DNA from: Tubulanus polymorphus
Taxonomy: Eukaryota > Nemertea > Palaeonemertea > Tubulaniformes > Tubulanidae
NCBI RefSeq assembly: GCF_964204645.1
Contig: NC_134035.1
Coordinates: forward strand, 10,170,501 to 10,234,500
DNA length: 64,000 nucleotides
Reading direction: 5' to 3'
The notes beneath the pieces were generated by a model. That model did not search any database. It was not told the origin of the DNA and was given only the letters and a program-made list of their open reading frames with translations. Position 1 is the stretch's first letter. The number at the start of each line of letters is the position of its first letter. Both the position numbers and the translations under genes were made by a program. Positions 9,094 to 18,380 of the stretch are shown one piece after another.

Positions 9094-10536
9094 TAGACAT
9101 AGGGAATGGTCTCTAGACAGCTAGTCACAGGGAATAGTATCTAGACATCTAGTCATAGGGAATAGTATCTAGACATCTAGTCACAGGGAATAATATCTAG
9201 ACATCTAGTTATAGGGAATAGTATCTAGACATCTAGTTATAGGGAATAGTATCTAGACATCTAGTCATAGGGAATAGTATCTAGACATCTAGTCACAGGG
9301 AATAGTATCCAGACATCTAGCCACAGGGAATAGTATCTAGACAGCTAGTCACAGGGAATAGTATCTAGACATCTAGTCATAGGGAATAGTATCTAGACAT
9401 CTAGTCACAGGGAATAGTATCTAGACAGCTAGTCATAGGGAATAGTATCTAGACAGCTAGTCACAGGGAATAGTATCTAGACATCTAGTCACAGGGAATA
9501 GTATCTAGACATCTAGTCACAGGGAATAGTATCTAGACATCTAGTCATAGGGAATAGTTTCTAGGCCTCTAGTCACAGGGAATAGTATCTAGACATCTAG
9601 TTACAGGGAATAGTATCTAGACATCTAGTTATAGGGAATAGTATCTAGACAGCTAGTCACAGGGAATAGTATCTAGACATCTAGTCACAGGGAATAGTAT
9701 CTAGACAGCTAGTCACAGGGAATAGTATCTAGACATCTAGTCACAGGGAATAGTATCTAGACATCTAGTCACAGGGAATAGTATCTAGACAGCTAGTCAC
9801 AGGGAATAGTATCTAGACAGCTAGTCACAGGGAATAGTATCTAGACATCTAGTTATAGGGAATAGTATCTAGACATCTAGTCATAGGGAATAGTATCTAG
9901 ACAGCTAGTCACAGGGAATAGTATCTAGACATCTAGTCACAGGGAATAGTATCTAGACATCTAGTTATAGGGAATAGTATCTAGACATCTAGTCATAGGG
10001 AATAGTATCTAGACATCTAGTCACAGGGAATAGTATCTAGACATCTAGTCATAGGGAATAGTATCTAGACATCTAGTCACAGGGAATAGTATCTAGACAT
10101 CTAGTTATAGGGAATGGTCTCTAGACAGCTAGTCATAGGGAATAGTATCTAGACATCTAGTCACAGGGAATAGTATCTAGACATCTAGTTATAGGGAATA
10201 GTATCTAGACATCTAGTCACAGGGAATAGTATCTAGACATCTAGTCATAGGGAATAGTTTCTAGGCCTCTCGTCACAGGGAATAGTATCTAGACATCTAG
10301 TCACAGGGAATAGTATCTAGACAGCTAGTTATAGGGAATAGTATCTAGACAGCTAGTCACAGGGAATAGTATCTAGACATCTAGTCATAGGGAATAGTAT
10401 CTAGACATTTAGTCATAGGGAATAGTTTCTAGGCCTCTAGTCATAGGGAATAGTCTCCATATCTTAAGTCATAGGGAATAGTTTCCATCTCTAGTCATAG
10501 GGAACCTGATTCTCTAGTCATAGGGAATTGTCTCTG
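9094..10536. repeat. Minisatellite, 28-bp unit, about 50 copies
   Basis: Near-perfect 28-bp units alternating AGGGAATAGTATCTAGACAT with CTAGTCA(C/T), varying mainly at ACATCT/ACAGCT and CACAGG/CATAGG/TATAGG. Each unit holds the palindrome TCTAGA. A rare variant unit TTTCTAGGCCTCT occurs at about 9557, 10257 and 10428, so blocks of about 700 and 170 bp have been duplicated. The units after 10440 are degenerate. There is no open frame. Confidence 0.98.
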
Positions 10537-10798
10537 AATTTAGGTTTAGGTTTTGGACCTCTTGTTGTATGTAAGTCTCTGCGCACGGTAATTTTGAATA
10601 GACACCAAATCTAGTCAAACATCAGTTCTCATCAGTAAAAGGTTCCAATCCCAACAGTTTCATGGTCTATAATTCATTTCTAAATCTCATGGTTGAAGGC
10701 TCTGCTCGGGCCCTCTTCATAGCCCTGAATAGGATCGAGGGGTAAGTATCTAACCCGTGCCCTTCAATTTACGACAATAGAGATAACCGCTATATTAC
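10537..10798. other. Flank of minisatellite; weak plus-strand exon signal
   Basis: A plus-strand donor GAGGG|GTAAGTAT at about 10742 follows an open frame reading MVEGSARALFIALNRIEG. The acceptor (ending CCCAACAG) is poor, so I do not call it as an exon. Confidence 0.3.
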
Positions 10799-10854
10799 AC
10801 GAAGAAATGCATAGTTGTTTGTTTTGGTTGATAAACTGCACCGATAGTAAATAC
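10799..10854 (-). CDS. Locus A, tentative exon (56 nt)
   Basis: The acceptor ends CTACTATACAG and the donor is CGT|GTAATA (weak). In the phase needed between exons 11570-11517 and 7087-7030 it reads IYYRCSLSTKTNNYAFLR. All three frames are open, so the phase match carries little weight. Confidence 0.2.
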
Positions 10855-11084
10855 CTGTATAGTAGTAATAGTATTACGAAACTAGCAAGAGGCGAGGCGC
10901 GATTTTACTCTCGAAACAAAAAAAAAAACCTGAAATATTTTCTCAGAGATAAAATCGGCTGCAACGTATCTAAATATAACCTCAACTATGTACGTTACGT
11001 ACGTACGTACACGTACGATAGAATGAAAATATATGTATGTAAAATAACATAACAGCGAGTACAGATGTGAAGTTACTATGAGTT

Positions 11085-11260
11085 ATGTAAAAAAAAAAAA
11101 ATGAAGAAAAAATGTACAACAGAACCCGTCTAGAGAGGTAAGAGGAGCCTGACGTCAGCGTGCGTTTCTGTGTCGATTTCTACCTCTTTCCAGAAGAAAA
11201 AAGAAAGCACGAAAGAAACAGAGAAAGAAAGCAGCAATAATAACAGATAGTACTATTTCA
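11085..11260. other. A-rich and GAAAG-rich stretch
   Basis: A poly-A run at about 11090-11100 and a purine-rich stretch (AGAAAAAAGAAAGCACGAAAG) after a plus-strand acceptor-like tract ending CTCTTTCCAG. All frames in the purine-rich part are open and uninformative. Confidence 0.4.
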
Positions 11261-11516
11261 CCTCGCGGGTATTTCGCGCAGAATTCCCGATAAAACGCTT
11301 ATTAGGCCACGAGTAACGAATTATGCGTTTCACTATCGGTCGAACTAGTCACCAATACGGCCGAGATCTAAAAAACGAAATAGAGATTTCATGGAATTTT
11401 TCCGCGTGCGGCAAGTTGTGTTTTTCGGTCAGGGACTTACAAACGCAAGCGCGAATTGTGAAAATAAACATAAGAACCATCTCAAAGTCGAATTAGTTCT
11501 TTAGCCAATTACCTAC
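11261..11516. other. No clear feature
   Basis: Intron-like sequence with scattered CpG. Confidence 0.5.
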
Positions 11517-11570
11517 CAAGCCCCAGCGCGATGAATTCTACGCTCGCGCTGTTGTTTTTCGGATCAAATT
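11517..11570 (-). CDS. Locus A, candidate exon (54 nt)
   Basis: The acceptor tract ending GATATTTTTTTAG is excellent and the donor CTTG|GTAGGT is good. Of the three frames, the one starting with two bases is fully open and reads FDPKNNSASVEFIALGL, leaving one base. The other two stop. Entry phase matches exon 12283-12220 (one base over). The product is unknown. Confidence 0.38.
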
Positions 11571-11759
11571 CTAAAAAAATATCCAAGGACGAATTAACTT
11601 TTGACTGATATAAAACCGGGGCGAGGTTGCTAAGGTCGAATCTGAATAACTACCGTTTTCTAAATAAAGCCCCAGTTCTTTGAGGCAGGGTTCAGCTTAA
11701 TTTTCAGGAGCAATCCGCAGTGAAGACCAGCAGGCCTGTTGCACAAATAGATTTTAGCC
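11571..11759. other. No clear feature
   Basis: Intron-like. It contains CAGGCCTGTTGCACAAA, a fragment of the dispersed families. Confidence 0.4.
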
Positions 11760-11960
11760 AATCTTCGTTGTATAGCCAAACTAATAGCAACTTAAGACCA
11801 GTCTAAAAATCTAAGACTACTTTTGGACATAATTCACAACTGCCCTCTCAGTCGATACCAGTAGATTGGTGCCAGGCGCAGATCCAGTCTACTGCCATTG
11901 AAGCAGTAATTGTGGAATTTTCAAGGATTCGAATGCCAGAGCAGATCTATTTTCTGAATA
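11760..11960. repeat. Fragment of TTAAGACCAGTCT dispersed repeat
   Basis: CAACTTAAGACCAGTCTAAA and ATCTAAGACTACTTTTGGAC repeat the phrases seen at 5290, 29625 and 49090. Confidence 0.5.
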
Positions 11961-12219
11961 TATGTAATAACTCTTTTTTCTACGTTTTATATCATTCAAC
12001 TCATTAAATACTTAGCTTTTTTGGATGAACGATGCTAGAAAATGATAGGATACTTTTATTTTGGACTGATGTGTGGAATATTGAATTTTACATCCACACA
12101 AATGCTCAGATTGCATACAATTTCCTGGGGTACGAACACCGCACCCCATTATGGTCCTACGATAATGCCTTCAAGTGGCATTCAGGATGAGAGGTTTGGT
12201 CGCCCTATAATACACTTAC

Positions 12220-12283
12220 CAATGCTGTTTGTGCTACTTTTCATCGCGTGTATATGTGACACGGGCTTTTGACATTTATGTTG
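12220..12283 (-). CDS. Locus A, candidate exon (64 nt)
   Basis: A consensus donor CATTG|GTAAGTG and a moderate acceptor (TTGGTTTTGCCGAG). The phase-0 frame reads QHKCQKPVSHIHAMKSSTNS and leaves one base, matching exon 11570-11517. It overlaps a plus-strand open frame (12042-12272) with a hydrophobic C-terminus, so the strand assignment depends on the donor. Confidence 0.3.
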
Positions 12284-12471
12284 CTCGGCAAAACCAAGCG
12301 TGACTTGAAATTGCAGGGTGTGGGTAATTCAAATGACAGTTAACAGGTAAAGTTACCGGTTAATCTACATGATACCAAATATCCAGTTTTACAGTGTGCT
12401 GCAGAATATCGTGCAGATTTGAATAACTGACCAGCGACAAATTCAACAAAGTCATCTAATTCTGTGGCTAA

Positions 12472-12697
12472 AGCCCCGATCACACCCAAGGCTCAGGCCC
12501 AAGTCAAACTTGGCCCGTGCCTAATTAGAGAGCACTAACCTCGATACTAAATAATGCTCAAACAAAGCGAAGTGAGTCACTTCCGGAACCAGTTGCAATT
12601 CACATGCAATAATTTGTCCCAAGTTTAAATGGCCTGATGCTTTTGGTCAGGCCAAATTTGGCCCTGACCAAAAAATCTTGTGTGATCGCGGCTTTGT
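12472..12697. mobile_element. Family 4 MITE, full-length copy
   Basis: The ends AAAGCCCCGATCACACCC and GTGTGATCGCGGCTTT are inverted repeats. Inside are TTGGCCCGTGCCTAATTAGA, GCGAAGTGAGTCACTTCCGG and CCAAATTTGGCCCTGACC, present in the same order at 33945-34197. Non-autonomous, with no coding capacity. Confidence 0.88.
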
Positions 12698-12719
12698 ATC
12701 ATCACTAGACTTAGAATTC

Positions 12720-13193
12720 TAATTTAATTCGTAATCATAAAACTGTGGAGTGTACGTATGTTCTTATCATAAACTTACATATCTTACCGATAAACAATGC
12801 AAAGATATACTAGGAGCCTTAAGAGTAGAAATACCGGGGTGTGTGTGTGCGCGTGGCGCGCGAAATATCACATTACTAGTATGCTAATACAAACAAGCGG
12901 GAAAAAAGAATATCGTATTCAGCAGCCACATATCATATACATAAAATACATGGCGAGATTATAATCTTACTACGTACAATGTATTCCATTCATAACAGAA
13001 CAGCTTGATATTTGAATCTCGAGTATCATTGAATAATATTTATATACAATGTCCCGTCAATCATGAAGTTTTTTTCTTTTTAATCTAAAAACCAAAAAAT
13101 CCCATCTCTATGTTAAGTACAAGTGGAAACGTGCCTTAAAAATAAGTTATTATGAAATATTATTGTTTGAATCATCCAAAATGAATGTCAGCA
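12720..13193. other. Intron-like DNA
   Basis: It holds a CpG/GT patch at 12838-12866 and a possible 30-nt minus exon (about 12824-12795) with a good acceptor tract but all frames open, so not called. Confidence 0.4.
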
Positions 13194-13680
13194 GCGCTGC
13201 AAACCTCTGAAATACGCAATTAGTAACAAGATGAATCTTTGTCAGTAACATTTCTACGAAATGTGAAAGAAAATGTTCAAATTAGTCAGTGATCAACAGT
13301 AAAACCCTCGGTAACATCTCCTGTAGATATCCAGGGGTGGATCCAGGGGGGGGGGGGTTCCGAAGATTCTGGAATACTGTTGAGCTTTGTCTGTGCCCCT
13401 TGGAGATGCCCCAAATCCATGTTTTTGACGTCAAAGCGCCCTCGTTTGGCATGATTTGGCGTAGTAAGTGCCCCTGAAAACCACAAGTTTGATGTTAGTG
13501 CGCCCTTTTTTGCCGTGATTTGACATAGAAAATGCTCTTCCCATAATAGTGAGTGCCCTTATACAATTCGAACCCCTCGACATAGAGCCCTGGATCCGCC
13601 CCTGATGTCTAACAAATCAAATCAGTATTTCTCGGGACAAAAAAGCAACCTCAAAATCCGAAACAGTAGGCAACCCTGAG
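13194..13680. mobile_element. MITE family 1 copy split by a second MITE
   Basis: The left part 13194-13330 (GCTGCAAACCTCTGAAA, GTTCAAATTAGTCAGTGATC, CCCTCGGTAACATC) and right part 13607-13680 (AACAAATCAAATCAGTATTT, GGCAACCCTGAG) form one family 1 element when compared with 58623-58846. The terminal inverted repeats GGCTGCCAACC and GGTTGGCAGC are still visible. The interruption is the element at 13334-13606. Confidence 0.85.
13334..13606. mobile_element. MITE family GGATCCAGG nested in family 1
   Basis: The ends CAGGGGTGGATCCAGG and CCTGGATCCGCCCCTG are near-perfect inverted repeats. Flanks ATATC and ATGTC suggest a 5-bp target duplication with one change. A run of twelve G follows the left end. 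The frames on both strands (13286-13486) are inside it and non-coding. Confidence 0.9.
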
Positions 13681-13751
13681 TCAGCAACAGTAACTTCTCG
13701 GTCTTTCGTCGAACTTAAAAAAATCTTTGGCTACTTTTTTTCAATTCTGTA

Positions 13752-13955
13752 ATGGCGAAAAAAGCCGAGTTTAACGGGGGAATAAAAGCACCTACATTCA
13801 ATAATTACTTTCGACTAAATCGATCACTAGTAATTAGTTTATTCGGTGCGCTTTTGGTATCACTGTTCGTTGTCATTACGTTAATGGAAAAATTGAATTT
13901 TCACTCTCAATTCAATTCAATCAATTTTCTCAATAATATTTCACGCCGCGACTAA
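13752..13955 (+). CDS. Possible small membrane protein, 67 aa
   Basis: The ATG has good context (GTAATGG) and opens MAKKAEFNGGIKAPTFNNYF. Residues about 25-45 form one membrane-spanning segment (LVISLFGALLVSLFVVITLM), then a polar tail ending NISRRD and TAA. Basic residues before the segment predict the N-terminus inside. No splice donor is needed. It may be a chance frame or the first exon of a longer type II protein. No family recognised. Confidence 0.33.
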   Translation: MAKKAEFNGGIKAPTFNNYFRLNRSLVISLFGALLVSLFVVITLMEKLNFHSQFNSINFLNNISRRD

Positions 13956-14300
13956 AAGCCGTTATAATACAGTTACACGCCGCACGACGACTACGAATCG
14001 TTTCTTTGTTTGGACCGATGGCCGACCGTACTTCCATCCGTGTAGAAGACCATATGTGCTACGGATGAGCCGTATTCATAATTCGAGAGAGTCAAAGCCG
14101 TCGTCCAAACAAGGAGAACAGGTATCAAAACCGAACAGATGGTAGACCAACTTAAAACCGGGTCATACCCGTTTGCACAAACATATTTAACGAACGCGGC
14201 CCGATACATATTCAAATTTCAAGGGCTTTCAAATCCGGATTTCGTAATTGCCTCTAATGTGTGCATAAGAAGTCTGGTGTATATATTCATTCTAACTCCT
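13956..14300. other. Open frames on both strands, undecided
   Basis: The minus frame 13991-14215 begins MNMYRAAFVKYVCANGYDP with a hydrophobic middle. The plus frame from about 13972 to a donor-like CAG|GTATCA at about 14122 includes RFFVWTDGRPYFHPCRRPY. They overlap and exclude each other, and neither has a good acceptor. At most one is real. Confidence 0.2.
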
Positions 14301-14900
14301 TAAAATCATCTGGTTCAATTTTACCGTTAGCTCACAGGTCGACGACGAGTAGGATGTATCGAGTATTACGATCAAATATACTTAAGCGCGGAAGTAAAAA
14401 GCTCAACAGTCGCCCCATTAAAACTCTGATTTTTTCTAAATAAGTTTTTGACAGGACGATGACTTATTTCATGACGTAAATTTAAGACTACTCTACATGT
14501 CATTATCTGAGATGATAAGAAGTTGTGAGTACATCCTGTTAGCATGCGGCAAGAAGACCTCCGAAACAGGATCCAGTTGCACGGTAGTGAGATAACTTTT
14601 GACTCAAACGTAAACTCGTAACTGAGCAATTGAGTTGCGAGTCAGCGTTGCTTGTTAAGTTACCACGACATTGCGCGCATCACAATCAAAACGATGTTTG
14701 TCTCGAGAAACACTGTTTCTCGTTTCAGAGCACAGGACACAGTCGAGAAACAAGCCATAGAAATGTTTCCGATTCATATACATTTCGCATTGCACACGCT
14801 AGGCAATATTGCTATGACATTACAATACATTAAATCTGTTCATCGGGCAATTTGCAACTTTTAGCAGCCCCAAAAAAGGTATAAACAAAACCTTTTGTCT
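14301..14900. other. Overlapping short frames, palindromic MITE fragment
   Basis: Frames at 14261-14443, 14372-14629 and 14630-14864 overlap with no splice support. A fragment of the GTTCCACAG family (GGATCCAGTTGCACGGTAG at about 14569) is present. Confidence 0.4.
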
Positions 14901-14969
14901 CGATATATTTGTATATATCATATATATACACACGTAACTGTTGTAAGCGTAATGACATTTTCACTATAC

Positions 14970-15044
14970 CTCCAGCAGTGACACCAACCCTGGCAATCGA
15001 GCAGGCAACTTGTAATTCACTCGATCACTGTCAGGCTCAGGTTT
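14970..15044 (-). CDS. Locus A, candidate exon (75 nt)
   Basis: Acceptor ending ATTTGTCAG, donor GGAG|GTATAG. The only open frame is phase 0 to 0: KPEPDSDRVNYKLPARLPGL followed by VSLLE. GC is about 52 percent against AT-rich flanks. It joins exon 12283-12220 in phase. The product is unknown; the Pro/charged start suggests a linker. Confidence 0.4.
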
Positions 15045-15184
15045 CTGACAAATATAATTAAATCGCAAAAATCTCTCAATCGGGTGAATTTGTGCACTGC
15101 AGCTTGTAGATAAACAATTTTCTCTCATACTCGAAGTATTAAACTACAGGCCCCACATGTAATGTACACACAAGAGGCAGACTG

Positions 15185-15188
<4 letters not shown>

Positions 15189-15216
<28 letters not shown>
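15189..15216. repeat. (GA)n microsatellite
   Basis: Fourteen GA units followed by a CA-rich stretch. Confidence 0.95.
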
Positions 15217-15217
<1 letters not shown>

Positions 15218-15423
15218 GGGCGCACACACACGCACGTATTCTAAATGAAATCGGAATTAAAAAAAATTCATTTCATTTCAATAAATAATCGATTCTGACT
15301 CACAAATCCGTCGTGTTCAACGCCGAGCATATAAATCAGGGCTACGTTTACCAAAGCGGCGTCAAGTGCAAACTATTCAAGTCTAGGTCTTGCAAAAAAT
15401 ATACCGTGCAGTCGACCCCATCC

Positions 15424-15637
15424 CACAAACCACCAGGCGGGGCGGGAGGGGAGGGGATTTCATGGAATTGGAGTTGGAGTTAGAGACATGGTCATAATCA
15501 TTCAAGTTCTTATTGAAAATTGTCATTTTCAGTGAAAATAAGAATTTGCAACTTGAAAAATCAGTTTAAAAATTCTGGAAAATGTCCCTTTTTCTAAGTA
15601 AAACAGTCACCGAGTATGTACCCTGGACCCGCCCCTG
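15424..15637. mobile_element. MITE family GGATCCAGG, left end altered
   Basis: The right end CCCTGGACCCGCCCCTG matches the family terminus. The left end is replaced by a G-rich stretch (CGGGGCGGGAGGGGAGGGG). Called from the right end and the family-typical G run. Confidence 0.5.
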
Positions 15638-15732
15638 CACACGAACAATACCGGTGTTTCAAACACTGTCCTTTTTCGAACTACATATACCGGTACATAC
15701 AACATGCTTTTTCAAGACGGTAATAAATTGAA

Positions 15733-15930
15733 ATGATTAAATTGAAATTTTTCATATTTCTTCTCATTTCATTTCTCGTGTATATTCATTCCTTTGATAA
15801 TATCGCTTTTGTAACCGACGACGACGACGTGCCCCGGAGACAAAGGCACTTTCCACACGGAGGAAAATTAAGAAATCTTATCATCATCGCGCGCGCCGCG
15901 TCTTCTCCCGCGCGTAATAAGGACATTTAA
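15733..15930 (+). CDS. Possible secreted peptide precursor, 65 aa
   Basis: The ATG opens MIKLKFFIFLLISFLVYIHS, a textbook signal peptide (basic start, long hydrophobic core, small residue at the likely cut). It is followed by an acidic run of four Asp, then a dibasic site in VPRRQRHFPHGGKLRNLI and a short tail ending NKDI and TAA. Signal, acidic spacer and dibasic site resemble small peptide-hormone or defence-peptide precursors; that is inference. Codons become CpG-rich at the 3' end. It lies on the strand opposite locus A, inside its first introns. No family recognised. Confidence 0.38.
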   Translation: MIKLKFFIFLLISFLVYIHSFDNIAFVTDDDDVPRRQRHFPHGGKLRNLIIIARAASSPARNKDI

Positions 15931-16560
15931 TCCGGTGCCGATTCGCGGAAACGTTTTTCGGGCGCACGTGCCGCGCCGTACACGCGTTATTCACGTCGCA
16001 AAAAAAACACAGGGAAACCTTGAACCGAAAGGCGGCCGGTCGCGCCGATTAACAATCACTGAACATTCGAAATCTATTGTTTTTATGTAACGACGAGCCG
16101 CGCCGCGCGAGCGCCTCGTTAAAGTTCATAATTTCGCGCAAGACGAAATTTACGAAAAATGAACTTTCGACCCGTTTCGGAAAAACGAGAGACGTTAATT
16201 TCAATTTCGCCCGAGCGGCCGCCGCCGCGCGTTTTCGAACGCCCGTGAATTATGCATGAAACGCATTTAAATCAATTAATATATAGCGATTCGAAAATTC
16301 TCGCTCGAAAATTTCACAAATACGAATTGCATAATTTTTCGAGAAAAACGCGCGCGCGCGAATGAATAATGCAGCGACGGCGCGGTGTCGGAGGTGACTT
16401 CGAGATTTAATGGAATTTCGTGCCGTTTCATTTTCGCGTAAAATTTGAACTGACTCATTGTGTCGAATAACTTCATAAATTACGAATTTAATATATCGCG
16501 ATTGTCAAATCGAATCGTTCATTGCGAGCGATGATTTATCGGGGCTGCATCGTCAGACTA
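15931..16560. promoter_or_regulatory. CpG-rich block with homeodomain/POU-like motifs
   Basis: Unusual mix of CpG runs (GCGCGCGCGCG, GCCGCCGCCGCGCG) and AT motifs: GTGAATTATGCATGAAACGC, CATTTAAATCAATTAATATA, TTCATAAATTACGAATTTAA. TAAT cores and ATGCAT are typical of homeodomain and POU sites. Open frames on both strands overlap (16077-16259, 16276-16476). Such composition is often seen in developmental enhancers or CpG-island promoters. No conservation test was possible. Confidence 0.35.
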
Positions 16561-17114
16561 CCTGATATCTCTAAACGTAAAAGTTTTCAAACAAATGATG
16601 GTTACTCGATACCAAAAATAGTGATTTAATTGAAAATAGACATTCTCGGATTTTGAGAGTAATTTGATATTTTTGGGAAAAGTAGAACTCCTCTAAATGA
16701 GTAGCAAATACTCTCAAATAGCAGTCAGGGTGGGTGAGACAAAAAGTCTCCGGACCCTCATCCAGAGGTACATAGGGATCAAATCGGCTTTTCTTCACTC
16801 AAGAACAAAGATAAGTTCTCAATCATAGAACTATACCCACAACCCCCCCCCCCCCTGTTGTAGCTATGTCCAAGTCCATAAGTCAAAGGGCCACTCTCAA
16901 AAGTAGATTTCTATCAGATAATTCGTCACATTAATGAAGTCATTTTCATTTAACGGTCCCAAACTTCAACTTCCAATTCAATTTACAGAAGTCATCATCA
17001 AGTCATCAGTATGATGATCATCCCAACTAAGATTTAAGTGTGTTTCACTTTAAATCCTAAAGGGTCAATTGACCAGTTAAGCCTCATCAATAGAGTCCTA
17101 TCAAAAAATAATCA
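16561..17114. other. Intron-like DNA with poly-C run
   Basis: Includes a run of about 14 C at 16842-16855 and a minus-strand frame (16571-16798) that I cannot support. GTCAGGGTGGGTGAGAC at about 16723 resembles a MITE end. Confidence 0.4.
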
Positions 17115-17232
17115 GGGCTCAGGATCCAGTTCCACAGTGCTGAGTTAGATTCAACCCTAGAGTTAAAAATTTGAAAATGAACTGATGTTAACTCAGAGTT
17201 AACTCTAACTCACAACTGTGGAACCGGGCCCA
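17115..17232. mobile_element. Palindromic MITE (GTTCCACAG family)
   Basis: GATCCAGTTCCACAGTGCTG at the left is complementary to CACAACTGTGGAACCGGGCC at the right, and the inner AGTTAGATTCAAC pairs with GTTAACTCTAACT. The whole element folds on itself. Related pieces occur at 14569, 25046, 28592, 33383 and 42097. Confidence 0.8.
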
Positions 17233-17323
17233 CGTCGACAGTACTGTTAAGTTCGACCATGAACTCTAAAATTCTCTTCACTCAGAAGCGGTTGGTAAGA
17301 AAAAGTTTATTTCCAAGATTTCA

Positions 17324-17397
17324 AAGCTCGAGTCTAATTTCAATAGAGAACTTTGCAACTGGATCTAGTATTTCGCTCGTGTTTACTAACTGCGTAT
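17324..17397 (-). CDS. Locus A, uncertain second exon
   Basis: A good acceptor (TATGTGTTATTGTAG) in the phase left by exon 1 opens TQLVNTSEILDPVAKFSIEI, stopping at TGA (17323-17321). No good donor lies before the stop: GTAAAC after 11 nt and GTTGCA after 38 nt both restore phase 0 for exon 15044-14970 but are weak. A plus-strand frame (17259-17468) overlaps. Without a donor the exon is doubtful. Confidence 0.2.
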
Positions 17398-17525
17398 CTA
17401 CAATAACACATACAAGGACGCCATCCCGATATAGATTTATCATCAACGTAATCGAAAAAAGTTTTTGAAATACGAAATGTTAGTTACGTATTCCTTTTGA
17501 AGTTGAAGACAATGGCGCGTTGGTT

Positions 17526-17550
17526 CGTGTGTGTGTGTGTGTGTGTGTGT
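17526..17550. repeat. (GT)n microsatellite
   Basis: About twelve GT units. Confidence 0.95.
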
Positions 17551-17835
17551 ACGCGAAAAGTAAATGAAAACTGCCGCGCGATGAGAAAAAGTCAGCTCCT
17601 CCGACGAGCGCCATACCATCGCCGCGCGCTATGATAATAATTCCAATGATGTCGTACATTATTAATCGCCATTCATCGTGAAAATTTCATAATACGAATT
17701 CTCTTCAATTAAACCCGAGCGGGCCCGGGCGAATTTAAGTGCTCAGCACATTTTAGCAGTATGTATTTATGTACCCGATAAACAGATGCCTGTACTTACA
17801 CGGGCAAACACTAAGCGCACATAAAGTCAACATAC

Positions 17836-17986
17836 CTGGATTAATGTCTAATATTTGTCCTCTATGACAAGTATATTTATGAGAGTAGATATGCGCGGGG
17901 CTTTCTCGTCGAGGTGTAGTATAGATGGATTGCATCCAGGTTGCAAATAAAACGGCCATGGGAATTAAACCATATACACTTAACAT
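17836..17986 (-). CDS. Locus A, candidate first coding exon with signal peptide
   Basis: ATG at 17986 opens MLSVYGLIPMAVLFATWMQS, a plausible signal peptide or anchor, followed by YTTPRRESPAHIYSHKYTCH and RGQILDINP, then a strong donor CCAG|GTATGT. The exon codes for 50 residues plus one base. A TATA-like CTTATAAG lies about 50 bp upstream. The frame upstream of the ATG stays open without another ATG. The mature part starts Cys-poor. No family is recognised. This would be the start of a secreted or membrane protein continued by exons towards lower coordinates. Confidence 0.38.
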
Positions 17987-18035
17987 AACGCGCGGGGGTC
18001 GCACACACGGGATGGTGGTGGTCGTTGTGTGTGTG

Positions 18036-18043
18036 CTTATAAG
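18036..18043 (-). promoter_or_regulatory. TATA-like motif upstream of locus A exon 1
   Basis: CTTATAAG sits 50 bp before the ATG at 17986, so a start site about 30 bp downstream would leave a leader of about 20-30 nt. The motif is palindromic and could act either way. Confidence 0.25.
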
Positions 18044-18142
18044 CCGGAAGAGCAATAGACGTACATTAGATTATTAACTCATATTTTCAACACAAAAAAA
18101 AATGACGCATTATGAATCTACCAATTTCAGTTAGCGTCTCTA

Positions 18143-18380
18143 CAGGATGGCCACTTTTATTTGACTTGCTTCCCCCCCCCCCGACTATTCCCTGACATGC
18201 ACGTTGTTTTATTGACTTGATCTGCTAAGAATCCAATTAATGAACACAGTCAAATACGTAAGAGATGGAAACTGTTGGATTTTACGTGCAATCTAGCTGT
18301 ATCTCCCGACTTTTCCCTAATTTTTTTAGCTTTTTTGAAAAAAGGTAATTTTTCAAAAAAGTCAATAAATGACCACCCTG
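18143..18380. mobile_element. MITE family 2, full-length
   Basis: The ends CAGGATGGCCACTTTTA and TAAATGACCACCCTG are inverted repeats. The interior has the family order: GACTTGCTT, CCCTGACATGCACGTTGTTT, TGATCTGCTAAGAATCC, CAGTCAAATACGTAA, TTTTACGTGCAATCTAGC. A run of ten C interrupts the left part. The superfamily is not determined; the CAGGGTGGCC terminus would suit hAT-like elements. Confidence 0.9.

Noticed and set aside
9094-10536. CRISPR array
   Set aside because: The 28-bp repeats are directly adjacent with no unique spacers, and the sequence is eukaryotic; this is a minisatellite.
13991-14215. TNF-receptor-like Cys-rich repeat
   Set aside because: The resemblance (VKYVCANG, DTCSPCLDDGFDSL) needs two different frames of one strand, with stops, and no splice sites to join them.
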